Shown piece after piece: positions 24,776-32,353 of a stretch of DNA of 64,000 bases. Below the pieces are notes generated by a model. The model was not told the DNA's origin and searched no databases. It saw only the letters and a program-made list of their open reading frames with translations. The stretch lies in the NCBI GenBank assembly GCA_023665905.1, contig JAMPDA010000004.1, positions 25,188-89,187 of the forward strand. Direction: 5' to 3'. Source of the stretch: Roseburia sp. Lineage in GTDB: Bacteria; Bacillota; Clostridia; Christensenellales; Pumilibacteraceae. The stretch's first letter is position 1, and each line of letters starts with the position of its first letter. Made by a program: the position numbers and the translations under genes.

Positions 24776-25164
24776 TATTTATCCTCCGTATGCTCGCAAG
24801 CATAAGTATATGTGTATTCGTCTACGGGGTTGCCGTTTACAAGGTGCGCGGAAACCACCTGACGCGCTTTTTCGGGCGTCATGTTGACGTACGTGACTTT
24901 TTCCTTGCCCGGCATCATGACTTCCACGATAGGCTCGAACTTGCATATGCCTATGCAGCCGGTCTGTCCCACTTTGACGTTGCCGAGATTGCGTTTTTCC
25001 ACTTCGTCGAGCAGAGCGCGCATGACGGGACGCGCGCCGGCGGCTATTCCGCAAGTCGCCATACCGACGACGACTTTGATATCGTTGACGTCAGCGGTGC
25101 CGCGATTGGCTATTTCCGCCTTCATTCTGTTGCGGATCTCCTGTAATTCCTGTAAGGTTTTCAT
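24775..25164 (-). CDS. hndB: Thioredoxin-like [2Fe-2S] ferredoxin (HndB type)
   Basis: 129 residues from ATG 25164 with an AAAGGAG ribosome site; the longer frame upstream is the reverse face of the preceding gene. The family pattern MATCGIAAGARPV followed by TGCIGICKFEP marks HndB of NADP- or NAD-reducing [FeFe] hydrogenases. The C-terminus (VSAHLVNGNPVDEYTY) looks like the tail found in NuoF proteins. It probably carries electrons between HndA and HndC. Confidence 0.92.
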   Translation of the reverse strand: MKTLQELQEIRNRMKAEIANRGTADVNDIKVVVGMATCGIAAGARPVMRALLDEVEKRNLGNVKVGQTGCIGICKFEPIVEVMMPGKEKVTYVNMTPEKARQVVSAHLVNGNPVDEYTYTYACEHTEDK

Positions 25165-25712
25165 AGATAAACTCCTTTTTTTACCGATTGTATGTTTTCG
25201 TCGATCATCGCCTCGAGATAATTGACGACGACCGGTTCGCTCAGATCGTCTGCGCCGAGCTCGCGCTTTATCTGCGCCGTGTCGAATATGTACGTCCTGT
25301 CGTCCACCGAAAAGCGAAGCGTCGTTTCGTAACCTCCGCCGGCTATGAGCACGCTCATGCACGAGCCGAGATCTCCGAGCGGCAGTCTGTCCACGCTTGA
25401 CAGTACAAAATTCGCGTTGACGACCGTGCCCTTTCCCACCTCGCTCGTGACGGAAAAGCTCCCGCCCGTTTTTTCGGCTTCCATTTTGAACAGCGGCAGT
25501 CCCATTCCCACTTTACGGGTGGTGCGCGACGTAGTGAACGGGTCCGTGACCTTCGCCAAAAATTCGCCGTCCATGCCCTTGCCGTCGTCCTTTATCGTTA
25601 CGGAAAGTATGTCGCGCGCGGTGTCGGCAGACACGGTTATGTCTATATGCTTTGCCGCCGCCGCGACCGAATTTTGAGATATGTCGAGTATGTAGAGCGC
25701 AAGCTCAAACAT
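25161..25712 (-). CDS. GHKL ATPase-domain protein in the hydrogenase operon
   Basis: 183 residues. A histidine-kinase-like ATP-binding domain with N-box (LDISQNSVAAAAKHID), G1 box (DDGKGMD) and G2 box (KVGMGLPLF). It has no dimerisation/phosphoacceptor domain and no sensor or membrane part, so it is not a complete histidine kinase; it resembles anti-sigma-type or stand-alone GHKL proteins. The C-terminal ~70 residues have no clear family match. It lies between hndA and hndB with overlaps on both sides, an arrangement I associate with clostridial hydrogenase operons. It may act as a regulatory switch, which is inference. Confidence 0.85.
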   Translation of the reverse strand: MFELALYILDISQNSVAAAAKHIDITVSADTARDILSVTIKDDGKGMDGEFLAKVTDPFTTSRTTRKVGMGLPLFKMEAEKTGGSFSVTSEVGKGTVVNANFVLSSVDRLPLGDLGSCMSVLIAGGGYETTLRFSVDDRTYIFDTAQIKRELGADDLSEPVVVNYLEAMIDENIQSVKKGVYL

Positions 25713-26172
25713 TGTTGTACTTGGACAGTATCTCGTCTACGCTGTCTTCGGTGACTTTGCCGTAAACTTCGCCGTTGACCGTGAGCACGGGCGCCAAGCC
25801 GCAGCAGCCTATGCACCGCGTCGCCTCGAGCGTAAAACGCCCGTCGTCCGTCGTATGTCCCGGCTCTACGCCGAGTATGCGCTGGAACTTTTCTATTACG
25901 TTGCCGCTGCCCTTTACATAGCACGCCGTTCCGAGGCAGACGGCTATCTTTATCTGCCCGGGCTGTTCCAAACGGAACTGCGAATAGAAGGTGGCAATGC
26001 CGTACACCGTAGCGAGCGGAACGCCGAAAAAGTCGGCTATCTTGAGCTGCACGTCGAGCGGCAGATATCCGTAAATATCCTGCGCTTTTTGCATAGCAAT
26101 CATGACGGGTCCGGGCACGTCCTTAAGACTGTCCAGAACCGCGGCGAATTGCTTGTCCTTTTCATCGGTCAT
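25705..26172 (-). CDS. hndA: NuoE-like [2Fe-2S] subunit of the hydrogenase (HydC/HndA type)
   Basis: 155 residues. The four cluster cysteines are in CLGTACYVKG and RCIGCCGLAPV, the normal NuoE pattern, preceded by the helical domain ending VYGIATFYSQFRL. It docks on the NuoF-like subunit and completes the HndABCD set. It overlaps the PHP gene by 4 bp and the GHKL gene by 8 bp. Confidence 0.95.
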   Translation of the reverse strand: MTDEKDKQFAAVLDSLKDVPGPVMIAMQKAQDIYGYLPLDVQLKIADFFGVPLATVYGIATFYSQFRLEQPGQIKIAVCLGTACYVKGSGNVIEKFQRILGVEPGHTTDDGRFTLEATRCIGCCGLAPVLTVNGEVYGKVTEDSVDEILSKYNNV

Positions 26173-26900
26173 TGTGTATTTACTCCTTTTTTGGTTTTTA
26201 ACGTTTCTATTACGGTCGCGGCGTCCGGCGTATCCACCGTGAGCGCGTTGCCGTCGTTAGGTATATTTATGCTCTCCAGCCGATGCGCGTCCGAGTTTTG
26301 TATGACGCGATATCCTCTGCTTTCGAGCCGTGCGACGAACTCCGCGTCGGCGTTGGGCGATACTTCCACCGTGGAAAAGCCCATGCCGTCGTCTATGTCG
26401 CCGAGTATCGCTATAAGTCCGTTCGACTCCCTGTCCACGTGCGCGGGGATCGCCACGCCGCCGTACTTTGCCGCGAGCGCGGCGCAGTCGTACACGCCTA
26501 TGTCGGACGCCGTCAGCAAGAGGTTGCTTTCCGTGCCGACGATCACGTCGTTCTCGTCCGTTATCGCCTGCTCGCCGAAGATCTCCGGTCGGTTTTTCAT
26601 GCGCGGAAGGTGCGGCGTAAACTCCCTGTAAAATTCCATACCGCGACTGAGCGAAGCGAACAGCATGAGTATGTGCACGTTTTCCGCCGTTTCAAGCTCC
26701 ATAGCCGGCAGTACGGATATGCCGAGCCTTGCTCCCGCTTTTATCACCGCGCCGCTGTTTAGCATGCTGTTGTGGTCCGACACCGCTATAACGTCCAGCC
26801 CGAGCATTTCCGCAAGCGCGGTTATGTTGCATGGCGTCATCTCGTCGTCGGCACACGGCGAAAGGCAGCTGTGGATATGCAGGTCGTAATGAAGCTTCAT
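26169..26900 (-). CDS. PHP-domain phosphoesterase-like protein
   Basis: 243 residues. The PHP metal motifs are visible: DLHIHSCLSPCADDEM, AVSDHNSM, AMELET, PAHVDRES and NSDAHRLE. PHP proteins are metal-dependent phosphoesterases; stand-alone ones act on nucleotides, histidinol phosphate or unknown phosphoesters. Its fixed place inside the hydrogenase operon suggests a signalling or cofactor-salvage role, but no substrate can be named. Confidence 0.88.
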   Translation of the reverse strand: MKLHYDLHIHSCLSPCADDEMTPCNITALAEMLGLDVIAVSDHNSMLNSGAVIKAGARLGISVLPAMELETAENVHILMLFASLSRGMEFYREFTPHLPRMKNRPEIFGEQAITDENDVIVGTESNLLLTASDIGVYDCAALAAKYGGVAIPAHVDRESNGLIAILGDIDDGMGFSTVEVSPNADAEFVARLESRGYRVIQNSDAHRLESINIPNDGNALTVDTPDAATVIETLKTKKGVNTQ

Positions 26901-27205
26901 AGCTTTTTACACGCATTGTATGTGTCAAGGTCCGTGCGCATAAGCGCAATATCGTTTGCCCTGCATTTTTGCGTGAGCGCCGGATCGGGCTCGACGCCTT
27001 CGCACAGGACTACTATTTTGATATCGCCCATGACCGCCGCGCCCGCGACGTTCACATTGGACATTATCGTCAGCCAACAACTGTTTTCGGGAGCTTTGGA
27101 TATGACCCTCGATATGAAGTCGCCGGCGTAGAACCCGTCTACACTGACGCCCGTCGAAACAACGATGTCCGCATCGAGCCGCTCCGCTATCTCTTTTTCG
27201 GTCAC
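26897..27205 (-). CDS. DRTGG-domain protein (copy 1)
   Basis: 102 residues with a single DRTGG-type domain: VSTGVSVDGFYAGDFISRVI at the front and WLTIMSNVNVAGAAVMGDIKIVVLCEG in the middle. DRTGG domains occur beside CBS domains and in phosphotransacetylase-like proteins and probably bind a small ligand, possibly a nucleotide. Two genes away is a second DRTGG protein, so the operon carries a pair. It overlaps both neighbours by 4 bp. Confidence 0.82.
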   Translation of the reverse strand: MTEKEIAERLDADIVVSTGVSVDGFYAGDFISRVISKAPENSCWLTIMSNVNVAGAAVMGDIKIVVLCEGVEPDPALTQKCRANDIALMRTDLDTYNACKKL

Positions 27206-28434
27206 GTTTCGCCTCCTCCGTCCGCTTGGACTTTTACGTACTTACACTCCGCCTTGACGCCTTTTACGATGTCCTCGGCAAAAGCCATGCAGCACGGCGC
27301 GCCGCAAGCGCCGCAATCCATGTGCGGAAGGCTTGCGTATATTCGCTTGATTTCCATAGCCTTTTTCATTGCGACGGCGCGGTCATCGTCGAGCTTGAAT
27401 ATGTTTTTGGGCTCGTAAGCCACCGTGCGCGTGCACATGCTTATATCGATGTCGCCGCCGCCCGTAGCCGCCGTTTCGCGTCCGCCGAGGTCGTCGGCAA
27501 GCCGCACGAGACGGTTGCGCGCAAGGAACGGGTTTTCTATATTGAGCGTGCCGCCCACGCAGCCGCCGTGGCATGCGTAGAGCTGAAGATACTTGACGTC
27601 GCCAAGCTTGTCATGCTCGAGTTCCTCGAGCACTCCGAGCACGTTGTCTATGCCGTCCGCCACGAGCACGGAGCGCGCGGGAAAACCGCAGATGGGCTCT
27701 ATGTTTGCGCCGGACATGACGCCGACGGCGCCTAATCGGCTTGCTCCGGACGGTTTTTTTATCTTGTTCATTTCGGCGAGCAGCTTTACGTACAGGCCTT
27801 TGATCGAAAGCACGCCGTCCGTATCGGGATCGGCTCTGAATTTTAAAATATCCGCCGCGCACGGCGCGATGAGGAATACGCCCACGTCTTTGCGGTCGAG
27901 CCCGCGCTCCGCGGCGCGCTTTACGGCGAGCTTGACGGCTATGCGCTCGGGCTGACGCACGGGCGGAATGTGGCGTATAAGGTGCTCGTACTTTAGCTGT
28001 ATAAGCCGAGTTACGACAGGACAAACCGGTCCTATAAACGGCAGTCCGTCGCCGGTTTCGGACGCCGCGACTATCGCTTGGGAGTATGCGGCGGCGCACT
28101 CGCCCACATCGACTACGTCGTCGAAGCCGAGCGCAATGAGCCCGTCGCGCACGTAGTTGGGGTCGCCGAGGTTGGCGAACTGTCCGTAGATAGCCGCCGA
28201 AACCACCGCGATCTTATATTTGAATTTTTCTATAGCGGAAAGCGGATCGGGCGTTTCGAGCTTGGCTTGAGTGGGACAAACGCGCACGCACTCGCCGCAG
28301 CCGACGCAACGGTCGTACATTATCATCGCTTTCCCACCGCGCACGCGAATAGCCTCCGTCGGGCACCGCTTCATGCAGTTGACGCAGCCGTTGCATTTGT
28401 CGCTATCCAGAATGACAGGTATGTTTTTGTCCAT
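27202..28434 (-). CDS. H-cluster-domain iron-sulfur protein, possible H2 or redox sensor
   Basis: 410 residues. Two N-terminal [4Fe-4S] motifs (CNGCVNCMKRCP and CVGCGECVRVCP) precede an [FeFe]-hydrogenase-like core in which L1 reads GPVCP, L2 APCAADIL and L3 ACHGGCVGG. The Cys before Pro in L1, the L2 Cys and both L3 Cys are kept, but the first Cys of TSCCP (proton relay in the model enzymes) is Val and GGGQP is lost. A C-terminal four-Cys motif, DCGACGAPCCMAFAEDIV, resembles that of sensory hydrogenases and CO-dehydrogenase accessory proteins. There is no PAS domain. Such proteins are thought to sense rather than catalyse; this is inference. Gap of 60 bp to the gene before it. Confidence 0.8.
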   Translation of the reverse strand: MDKNIPVILDSDKCNGCVNCMKRCPTEAIRVRGGKAMIMYDRCVGCGECVRVCPTQAKLETPDPLSAIEKFKYKIAVVSAAIYGQFANLGDPNYVRDGLIALGFDDVVDVGECAAAYSQAIVAASETGDGLPFIGPVCPVVTRLIQLKYEHLIRHIPPVRQPERIAVKLAVKRAAERGLDRKDVGVFLIAPCAADILKFRADPDTDGVLSIKGLYVKLLAEMNKIKKPSGASRLGAVGVMSGANIEPICGFPARSVLVADGIDNVLGVLEELEHDKLGDVKYLQLYACHGGCVGGTLNIENPFLARNRLVRLADDLGGRETAATGGGDIDISMCTRTVAYEPKNIFKLDDDRAVAMKKAMEIKRIYASLPHMDCGACGAPCCMAFAEDIVKGVKAECKYVKVQADGGGET

Positions 28435-28494
28435 TGCCGTCCTTGAGATCTATGTCTGGTCAGTGTGGCGCGAAGGTCTTGTCGCGCCTCGCGC

Positions 28495-28917
28495 TCACAG
28501 ATCGAATGTAAGATAAATAGTCGTTCCTACGCCGACCTCGGACTCTATATCGAGTTTATCCGAGTATTTTTTCATATTGGGCAGTCCCATGCCGGCGCCG
28601 AACCCGAGTTCGCGTATCTCGTCGGACGCGGTGGAATACCCTTCTTGCATAGCCTGCTCTATATCGGCTATGCCCTTTCCGGTATCTTTAAGCTCCACGA
28701 CCACGCTGTTATCCGTGATCTTTACCGTAGCCACGCCGCCGCCGCCGTGAATGACCATGTTCACTTCGCCTTCGTACATAGCTATGGCGACTTTTCTTAT
28801 GACGTCGCTCGACACGCCTATGCTTTTTAGCGTGCGCTTAACGTCCTCGGACGCTTTGCCGCAGGAAACGAAATCGTCCCCGTCGACATTGTATGTAAGC
28901 GTCATCGTTTCGCTCAT
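28495..28917 (-). CDS. RsbW-like ATP-binding protein
   Basis: 140 residues from ATG 28917, overlapping the previous gene by ATGA; the longer frame upstream is discarded. A GHKL ATP-binding fold like anti-sigma kinase RsbW/SpoIIAB: N-box (RKVAIAMYEGEVNMVIHGGG, where the expected Asn is present), G1 DTGKGI, G2 GFGAGMGLPNMKKYSD. No transmembrane part and no sigma factor or anti-anti-sigma gene are nearby. With the second GHKL protein at 25161 this operon has two kinase-like ATPases. Confidence 0.85.
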   Translation of the reverse strand: MSETMTLTYNVDGDDFVSCGKASEDVKRTLKSIGVSSDVIRKVAIAMYEGEVNMVIHGGGGVATVKITDNSVVVELKDTGKGIADIEQAMQEGYSTASDEIRELGFGAGMGLPNMKKYSDKLDIESEVGVGTTIYLTFDL

Positions 28918-29267
28918 ATTGCTTTTCCGGCGTCCAGACCGGCGCGGTACAGCAGTCCGCAAGCCAGATACATGCGATAATCGGTGGACAGCAAAATTAT
29001 ACCCTTGCTTTCGGCGAGCTCTATGACCGACTTGTCGGGACGCTTGCCGCGCACAAACGCTATGCACACGATGTCCATCATCTCCGCGGTACGAACGACC
29101 TGCGGATTGCAAAGCCCGCTGAGCAAAAGCCCTTGATCCTTGACGTAAGCAAGCACGTCGCTCATCATATCCGAGCCGCAAGCGGAGTGTACTTCCGTGT
29201 TTTCCGCCAGATCGCCGCAGCAAAGCACTTCGGCGTTAAGTATCTGCGCTACTTCCGCTATCTTCAT
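28914..29267 (-). CDS. DRTGG-domain protein (copy 2)
   Basis: 117 residues from ATG 29267 (ribosome site GGAGG). It starts MKIAEVAQILNAEVLC and continues through HSACGSDMMSDVLAYVKDQGLLLSGLCNPQVVRTA, the DRTGG pattern, to SKGIILLSTDYRMYLACGLLY. It is the first gene of the hydrogenase operon, 30 bp after the predicted -10. It is related to but clearly diverged from the copy at 26897; the order DRTGG, GHKL, H-cluster protein, DRTGG looks like a regulatory block placed ahead of the enzyme genes. Confidence 0.82.
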   Translation of the reverse strand: MKIAEVAQILNAEVLCCGDLAENTEVHSACGSDMMSDVLAYVKDQGLLLSGLCNPQVVRTAEMMDIVCIAFVRGKRPDKSVIELAESKGIILLSTDYRMYLACGLLYRAGLDAGKAI

Positions 29268-29296
29268 CCAAACCTCCAATACTCATACTTGCGTCA

Positions 29297-29325
29297 ATGA
29301 TAACATATTTTTCGACGGATTTCAA
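29297..29325 (-). promoter_or_regulatory. Promoter of the hydrogenase operon
   Basis: TTGAAA (29320-29325), 17-bp spacer, TATCAT (29297-29302). The only other notable element nearby is the hairpin GTTAGTTATTGCTAAC at 29361-29376, upstream of the -35. Confidence 0.7.
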
Positions 29326-29449
29326 GTATTACAAAGATTATTTTATACAAACTTCGCAAAGTTAGTTATTGCTAACTCCACAGCAAGCAAAAAAAACGAA
29401 GCCCGTATTTGCGAACTCCGAATTTTTACCGATGTACACTTATGTAGAC

Positions 29450-29815
29450 TTACGATATCGTCGCGATCTCCGCGCCGAACGGCGTAAGAGCAAGACCGGC
29501 GAGCTTAAAGCACTGTTTGCCGAACGGTATGCCGATTATGGTTATGCACCACAGGATACCCGCAAGTCCGAACCCTATCGCCAAGAACAATCCGCCGAAT
29601 ATTATCCAGATGACGTTGGCAATGGGATGCTTGCCGAAATTCTTTTGAGCGTCCCTGCCGAACGGCCAAAGCGAGAGCTTTGCCAACTTGAACGCCTGCA
29701 GACCGAACGGTATGCCGATTATGGTTATGCACCACAAAAGTCCGGTAACAAACCAACCGATAGCCGTCCACAATCCCGTAAACAATAGCCACAAAATGTT
29801 TCCGATCAACCTCAT
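29450..29815 (-). CDS. yccF: YccF-domain membrane protein
   Basis: 121 residues made of two tandem YccF repeats, each with hydrophobic helices and the signature LLWCITIIGIPFG or ILWCITIIGIPFG, then FKLA and a Pro-Phe-Gly turn. YccF is a widespread inner-membrane family of unknown function. The DNA encoding the two signatures is identical over about 34 bp (29520-29553 and 29703-29736), so the halves are kept similar at base level. AAGGAGG ribosome site and its own promoter; monocistronic. Confidence 0.9.
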   Translation of the reverse strand: MRLIGNILWLLFTGLWTAIGWFVTGLLWCITIIGIPFGLQAFKLAKLSLWPFGRDAQKNFGKHPIANVIWIIFGGLFLAIGFGLAGILWCITIIGIPFGKQCFKLAGLALTPFGAEIATIS

Positions 29816-29843
29816 TTTCGTACCTCCTTATAGATTTTTTTAT

Positions 29844-29872
29844 AGTCTAACATATATGTATGTCAATGTCAA
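29844..29872 (-). promoter_or_regulatory. Promoter of yccF
   Basis: TTGACA (29867-29872), 17-bp spacer, TAGACT (29844-29849). A second TTGACA directly follows the first (29861-29866), 11 bp from the -10, too near to be used with it. Confidence 0.7.
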
Positions 29873-29949
29873 TATCAATACATTTTAGAAAAAATGTCGA
29901 TATTTTATGAAAAAACCGTGTATTATTTCAACATACGCGAGAACTGCTA

Positions 29950-30405
29950 AACCACCTGTTTGACATTTCGACCGTAGCGACGAAGTATAACCACTCGCTT
30001 GCCATTTCGACCGTAGCGACGAAAGCCTTTTCCACCCGATGTCATTTCGACCGGAGCGAGCAATAGCGAGCGGAGCGGAGAAATCCAGCGGCTTTGCCGC
30101 GCATGGCGGCGCAAGCCGCAAGTGAAGATGTAAAAGAGAAAAGTGAAAATGTAAGTGGTTGAGCTTTACCACCTTGCGGCGGATCGCCTGGATCTCTCCA
30201 CGCGCATTGCTCCGCAATGCTTGGTCGAGATGACAAGATGTTTGTTTTACCGCTTCACATTGCGACAACGCCCAACCACCGTTTTGTCATTTCGACCTAC
30301 GCGAGATAAGCTCATATCACCGTTTTGTCATTTCGACCTATGCGAGTACAGCCAAACCACCTTCTTGTCATTTCGACCTGCGCGAGATAAGCTCAACCAC
30401 CGTTT
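29950..30405 (+). repeat. Array of short TTTCGACC repeats
   Basis: Solo copies of the unit TGTCATTTCGACC plus GCGAG recur at about 29960, 30003, 30285, 30328 and 30367, the last three spaced about 40 bp with intervening AGCTCAACCACCG. They match the left end of the larger palindromic elements below. No protein-coding potential is supported; frames through this DNA follow from the repeat. Confidence 0.8.
30040..30235 (+). repeat. TGTCA...TGACA element 1 (196 bp)
   Basis: Left end TGTCATTTCGACCGGAGCGA with AGCGGAGCGGAGAAATCC; right end ends GGTCGAGATGACA. The ends are imperfect inverted repeats. The interior differs from the other two elements. MITE-like, with no transposase. Confidence 0.75.
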
Positions 30406-30550
30406 TGTCATTTCGACCGAAGCGAGCGACAGCGAGCGGAGCGGAGAAATCCAGGCGCGAAGCGCCGCACTTGTATATTGTAAAGCTGTAGTAAAGCCGC
30501 TCAACCCTGCGGCGGTTCGCCTAGACCTCTCGACTGCGCTCGAGGTGACA
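30406..30550 (+). repeat. TGTCA...TGACA element 2 (145 bp)
   Basis: Same left end (TGTCATTTCGACCGAAGCGA ... GGAGAAATCC) and right end CCTCTCGACTGCGCTCGAGG then TGACA. The internal part holds GCGAAGCGC and a short AT-rich stretch. Confidence 0.78.
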
Positions 30551-30667
30551 AAACGTTGATTGGGGTGCGCGGGACTTATAAAAGCTTGCTTTGATTTAAT
30601 GAAAGCAGACAAGCTCATATCACCGTCTTGTCATTTCGACCTATGCGAGAACAGCTCAACACCTTTA

Positions 30668-30800
30668 TGTCATTTCGACCGGAGCGAGCGATAACGAGCG
30701 GAGCGGAGAAATCCATGCGCGTAAGCGCCGCATTGCCAAAAGTATAGCTTTTCATTTATGCGGCTACGCCAAAGACCTCTCGACTGCGCTCGAGGTGACA
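30668..30800 (+). repeat. TGTCA...TGACA element 3 (133 bp)
   Basis: Left end as in elements 1 and 2 with GATAACGAGCGGAGCGG; right end identical to that of element 2 over about 24 bp. Ends 68 bp before the nfnB stop. Confidence 0.78.
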
Positions 30801-30868
30801 TGACGGTGATTGGACCGCGAGGCTTTATGACTTTACCAAAGCTCATTCGACGGCGCCGCCGCCACGCG

Positions 30869-32257
30869 TTATTTTATGTCGGCTTTCAACGCTCTGTCGA
30901 TCTGTTCCGCGGCGGACTTGCCGGCGCCCATTGCGAGTATGACGGTAGCCGCGCCCGTGACCGCGTCGCCGCCGGCGTAGACGTGCTCGCGCGTAGTCAT
31001 TCCGTTTTCGTCGGTGATGATCCCACCCCACTTCTGCGTCTCTATGCCCTTGGTGGTGTTTTTAATGAGCGGATTGGGCGATGTGCCGATAGCGACTATG
31101 ACAGTGTCCACATCGAGCTCGAACTCGCTGCCGGCTATCTGGACGGGACGGCGGCGACCGGACGCGTCGGGCTCGCCGAGCTGCATTTTTACGCACTTGA
31201 GCGCGCGAACGTTTTTGTGCTCGTCGCCAAGCACTTCCGTCGGCGCGGTGAGCATGACAAACTCCACACCCTCCTCTTTTGCGTGCTCCACTTCTTCCTT
31301 GCGCGCAGGGAGCTCCGTTTCGCTTCGGCGATACACTATCATGACGCGCTCCGCGCCGAGGCGCAGTGCACAACGCGCGGCGTCCATGGCGACATTGCCG
31401 CCGCCGACGACGGCGACCGCGCGGCTGTCCTTGACGGGCGTTGCGGAGTCCTTTTTATACGCTTTCATCAGGTTGACGCGCGTCAAAAACTCGTTGGCGG
31501 AGTACACGCCCTTGAGGTCCTCGCCGGGCACTTTCATAAAGTTGGGCAGTCCTGCGCCGCTCCCTATAAAGACCGCGTCGTAGCCGTCGGCAAAAAGCTC
31601 GTCGATCATGACGGTGCGCCCGACTACGGTGTTCGTTTCGAAAACGACACCGCGCTCTTTTAAATTCCGTATTTCGCACTCGACGATCGATTTGGGCAGG
31701 CGGAACTCGGGTATGCCGTACACCAAAACGCCGCCGGCGGTATGTAATGCCTCGAAAACGGTGACGCCGTAGCCGCGGTTTATGAGCTCGCCGGCGCACG
31801 AAAGTCCTGCCGGTCCCGATCCGACGACGGCGACGCGCTTGCCGCTTTCGTCCGCTTTTTTTCCGCCGCCGCGCTTGTGCGCGTTGTGATAGTCGGCTAC
31901 GAACCGCTCCAAACGCCCTATCGCCACGGGCTCGCCGTTCTTGCCGCGGACGCACTTGCTCTCGCACTGCGTTTCCTGCGGACAAACCCTGCCGCAGACG
32001 GCAGCGAGCGAGCTGGACTGCGCTATAACTGCATACGCGCCCTCGTAGTCGCCCTGAGCGACCTTGCCTATAAACTCGGGAATATCTATGCCGACGGGAC
32101 AGCCGCTTCGGCACGGCTTATTTTTGCAGTTCAGACAGCGTTCGGCTTCCGCCCGCGCCTGTTCTTCGGTGTAGCCGAGCGCCACCTCGTCGAAGTTTTT
32201 GGCGCGGACCTTAGGCTCTTGCGTGGGCATGGGATTTTTTACTTTAGACATATTCAT
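30869..32257 (-). CDS. nfnB: NfnB-type NADPH/ferredoxin flavoprotein (glutamate synthase small-subunit family)
   Basis: 462 residues. N-terminal two-cluster domain (CLNCKNKPCRSGCPVGIDIPEF and CGRVCPQETQCESKC), then FAD site GSGPAGLSCAGELINRGYGV, NADPH site VGGGNVAMDAARCALRLGA, and the FAD end motif VYAGGDAVTGAATVILAMGAGKSAA. Length and order match NfnB / homotetrameric glutamate synthase subunit A. Because nfnA lies directly upstream, this is read as NADH-dependent ferredoxin:NADP+ oxidoreductase, which bifurcates electrons between NADPH, NAD+ and ferredoxin; glutamate synthase small subunit is the alternative, but no large gltB subunit is in view. Confidence 0.87.
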   Translation of the reverse strand: MNMSKVKNPMPTQEPKVRAKNFDEVALGYTEEQARAEAERCLNCKNKPCRSGCPVGIDIPEFIGKVAQGDYEGAYAVIAQSSSLAAVCGRVCPQETQCESKCVRGKNGEPVAIGRLERFVADYHNAHKRGGGKKADESGKRVAVVGSGPAGLSCAGELINRGYGVTVFEALHTAGGVLVYGIPEFRLPKSIVECEIRNLKERGVVFETNTVVGRTVMIDELFADGYDAVFIGSGAGLPNFMKVPGEDLKGVYSANEFLTRVNLMKAYKKDSATPVKDSRAVAVVGGGNVAMDAARCALRLGAERVMIVYRRSETELPARKEEVEHAKEEGVEFVMLTAPTEVLGDEHKNVRALKCVKMQLGEPDASGRRRPVQIAGSEFELDVDTVIVAIGTSPNPLIKNTTKGIETQKWGGIITDENGMTTREHVYAGGDAVTGAATVILAMGAGKSAAEQIDRALKADIK

Positions 32258-32353
32258 AACGGTTTATCCTTTTGTTGACCGCGTTGCAAGGACGCGACGC
32301 GGCGGAGTACGGCGCACTGCGCCGACGCACGGGATATGCTTTTTCGGACATTA

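Noticed and set aside
30155..30559. 134-codon plus-strand frame in the repeat region
   Set aside because: It is made of translated repeat units (SERSGEIQ-type) with no ribosome site; a product of the repeat only.
29950..30800. CRISPR array
   Set aside because: Repeats are irregularly spaced, vary in length, form end-pairs of palindromic elements and lack unique spacers or cas genes.
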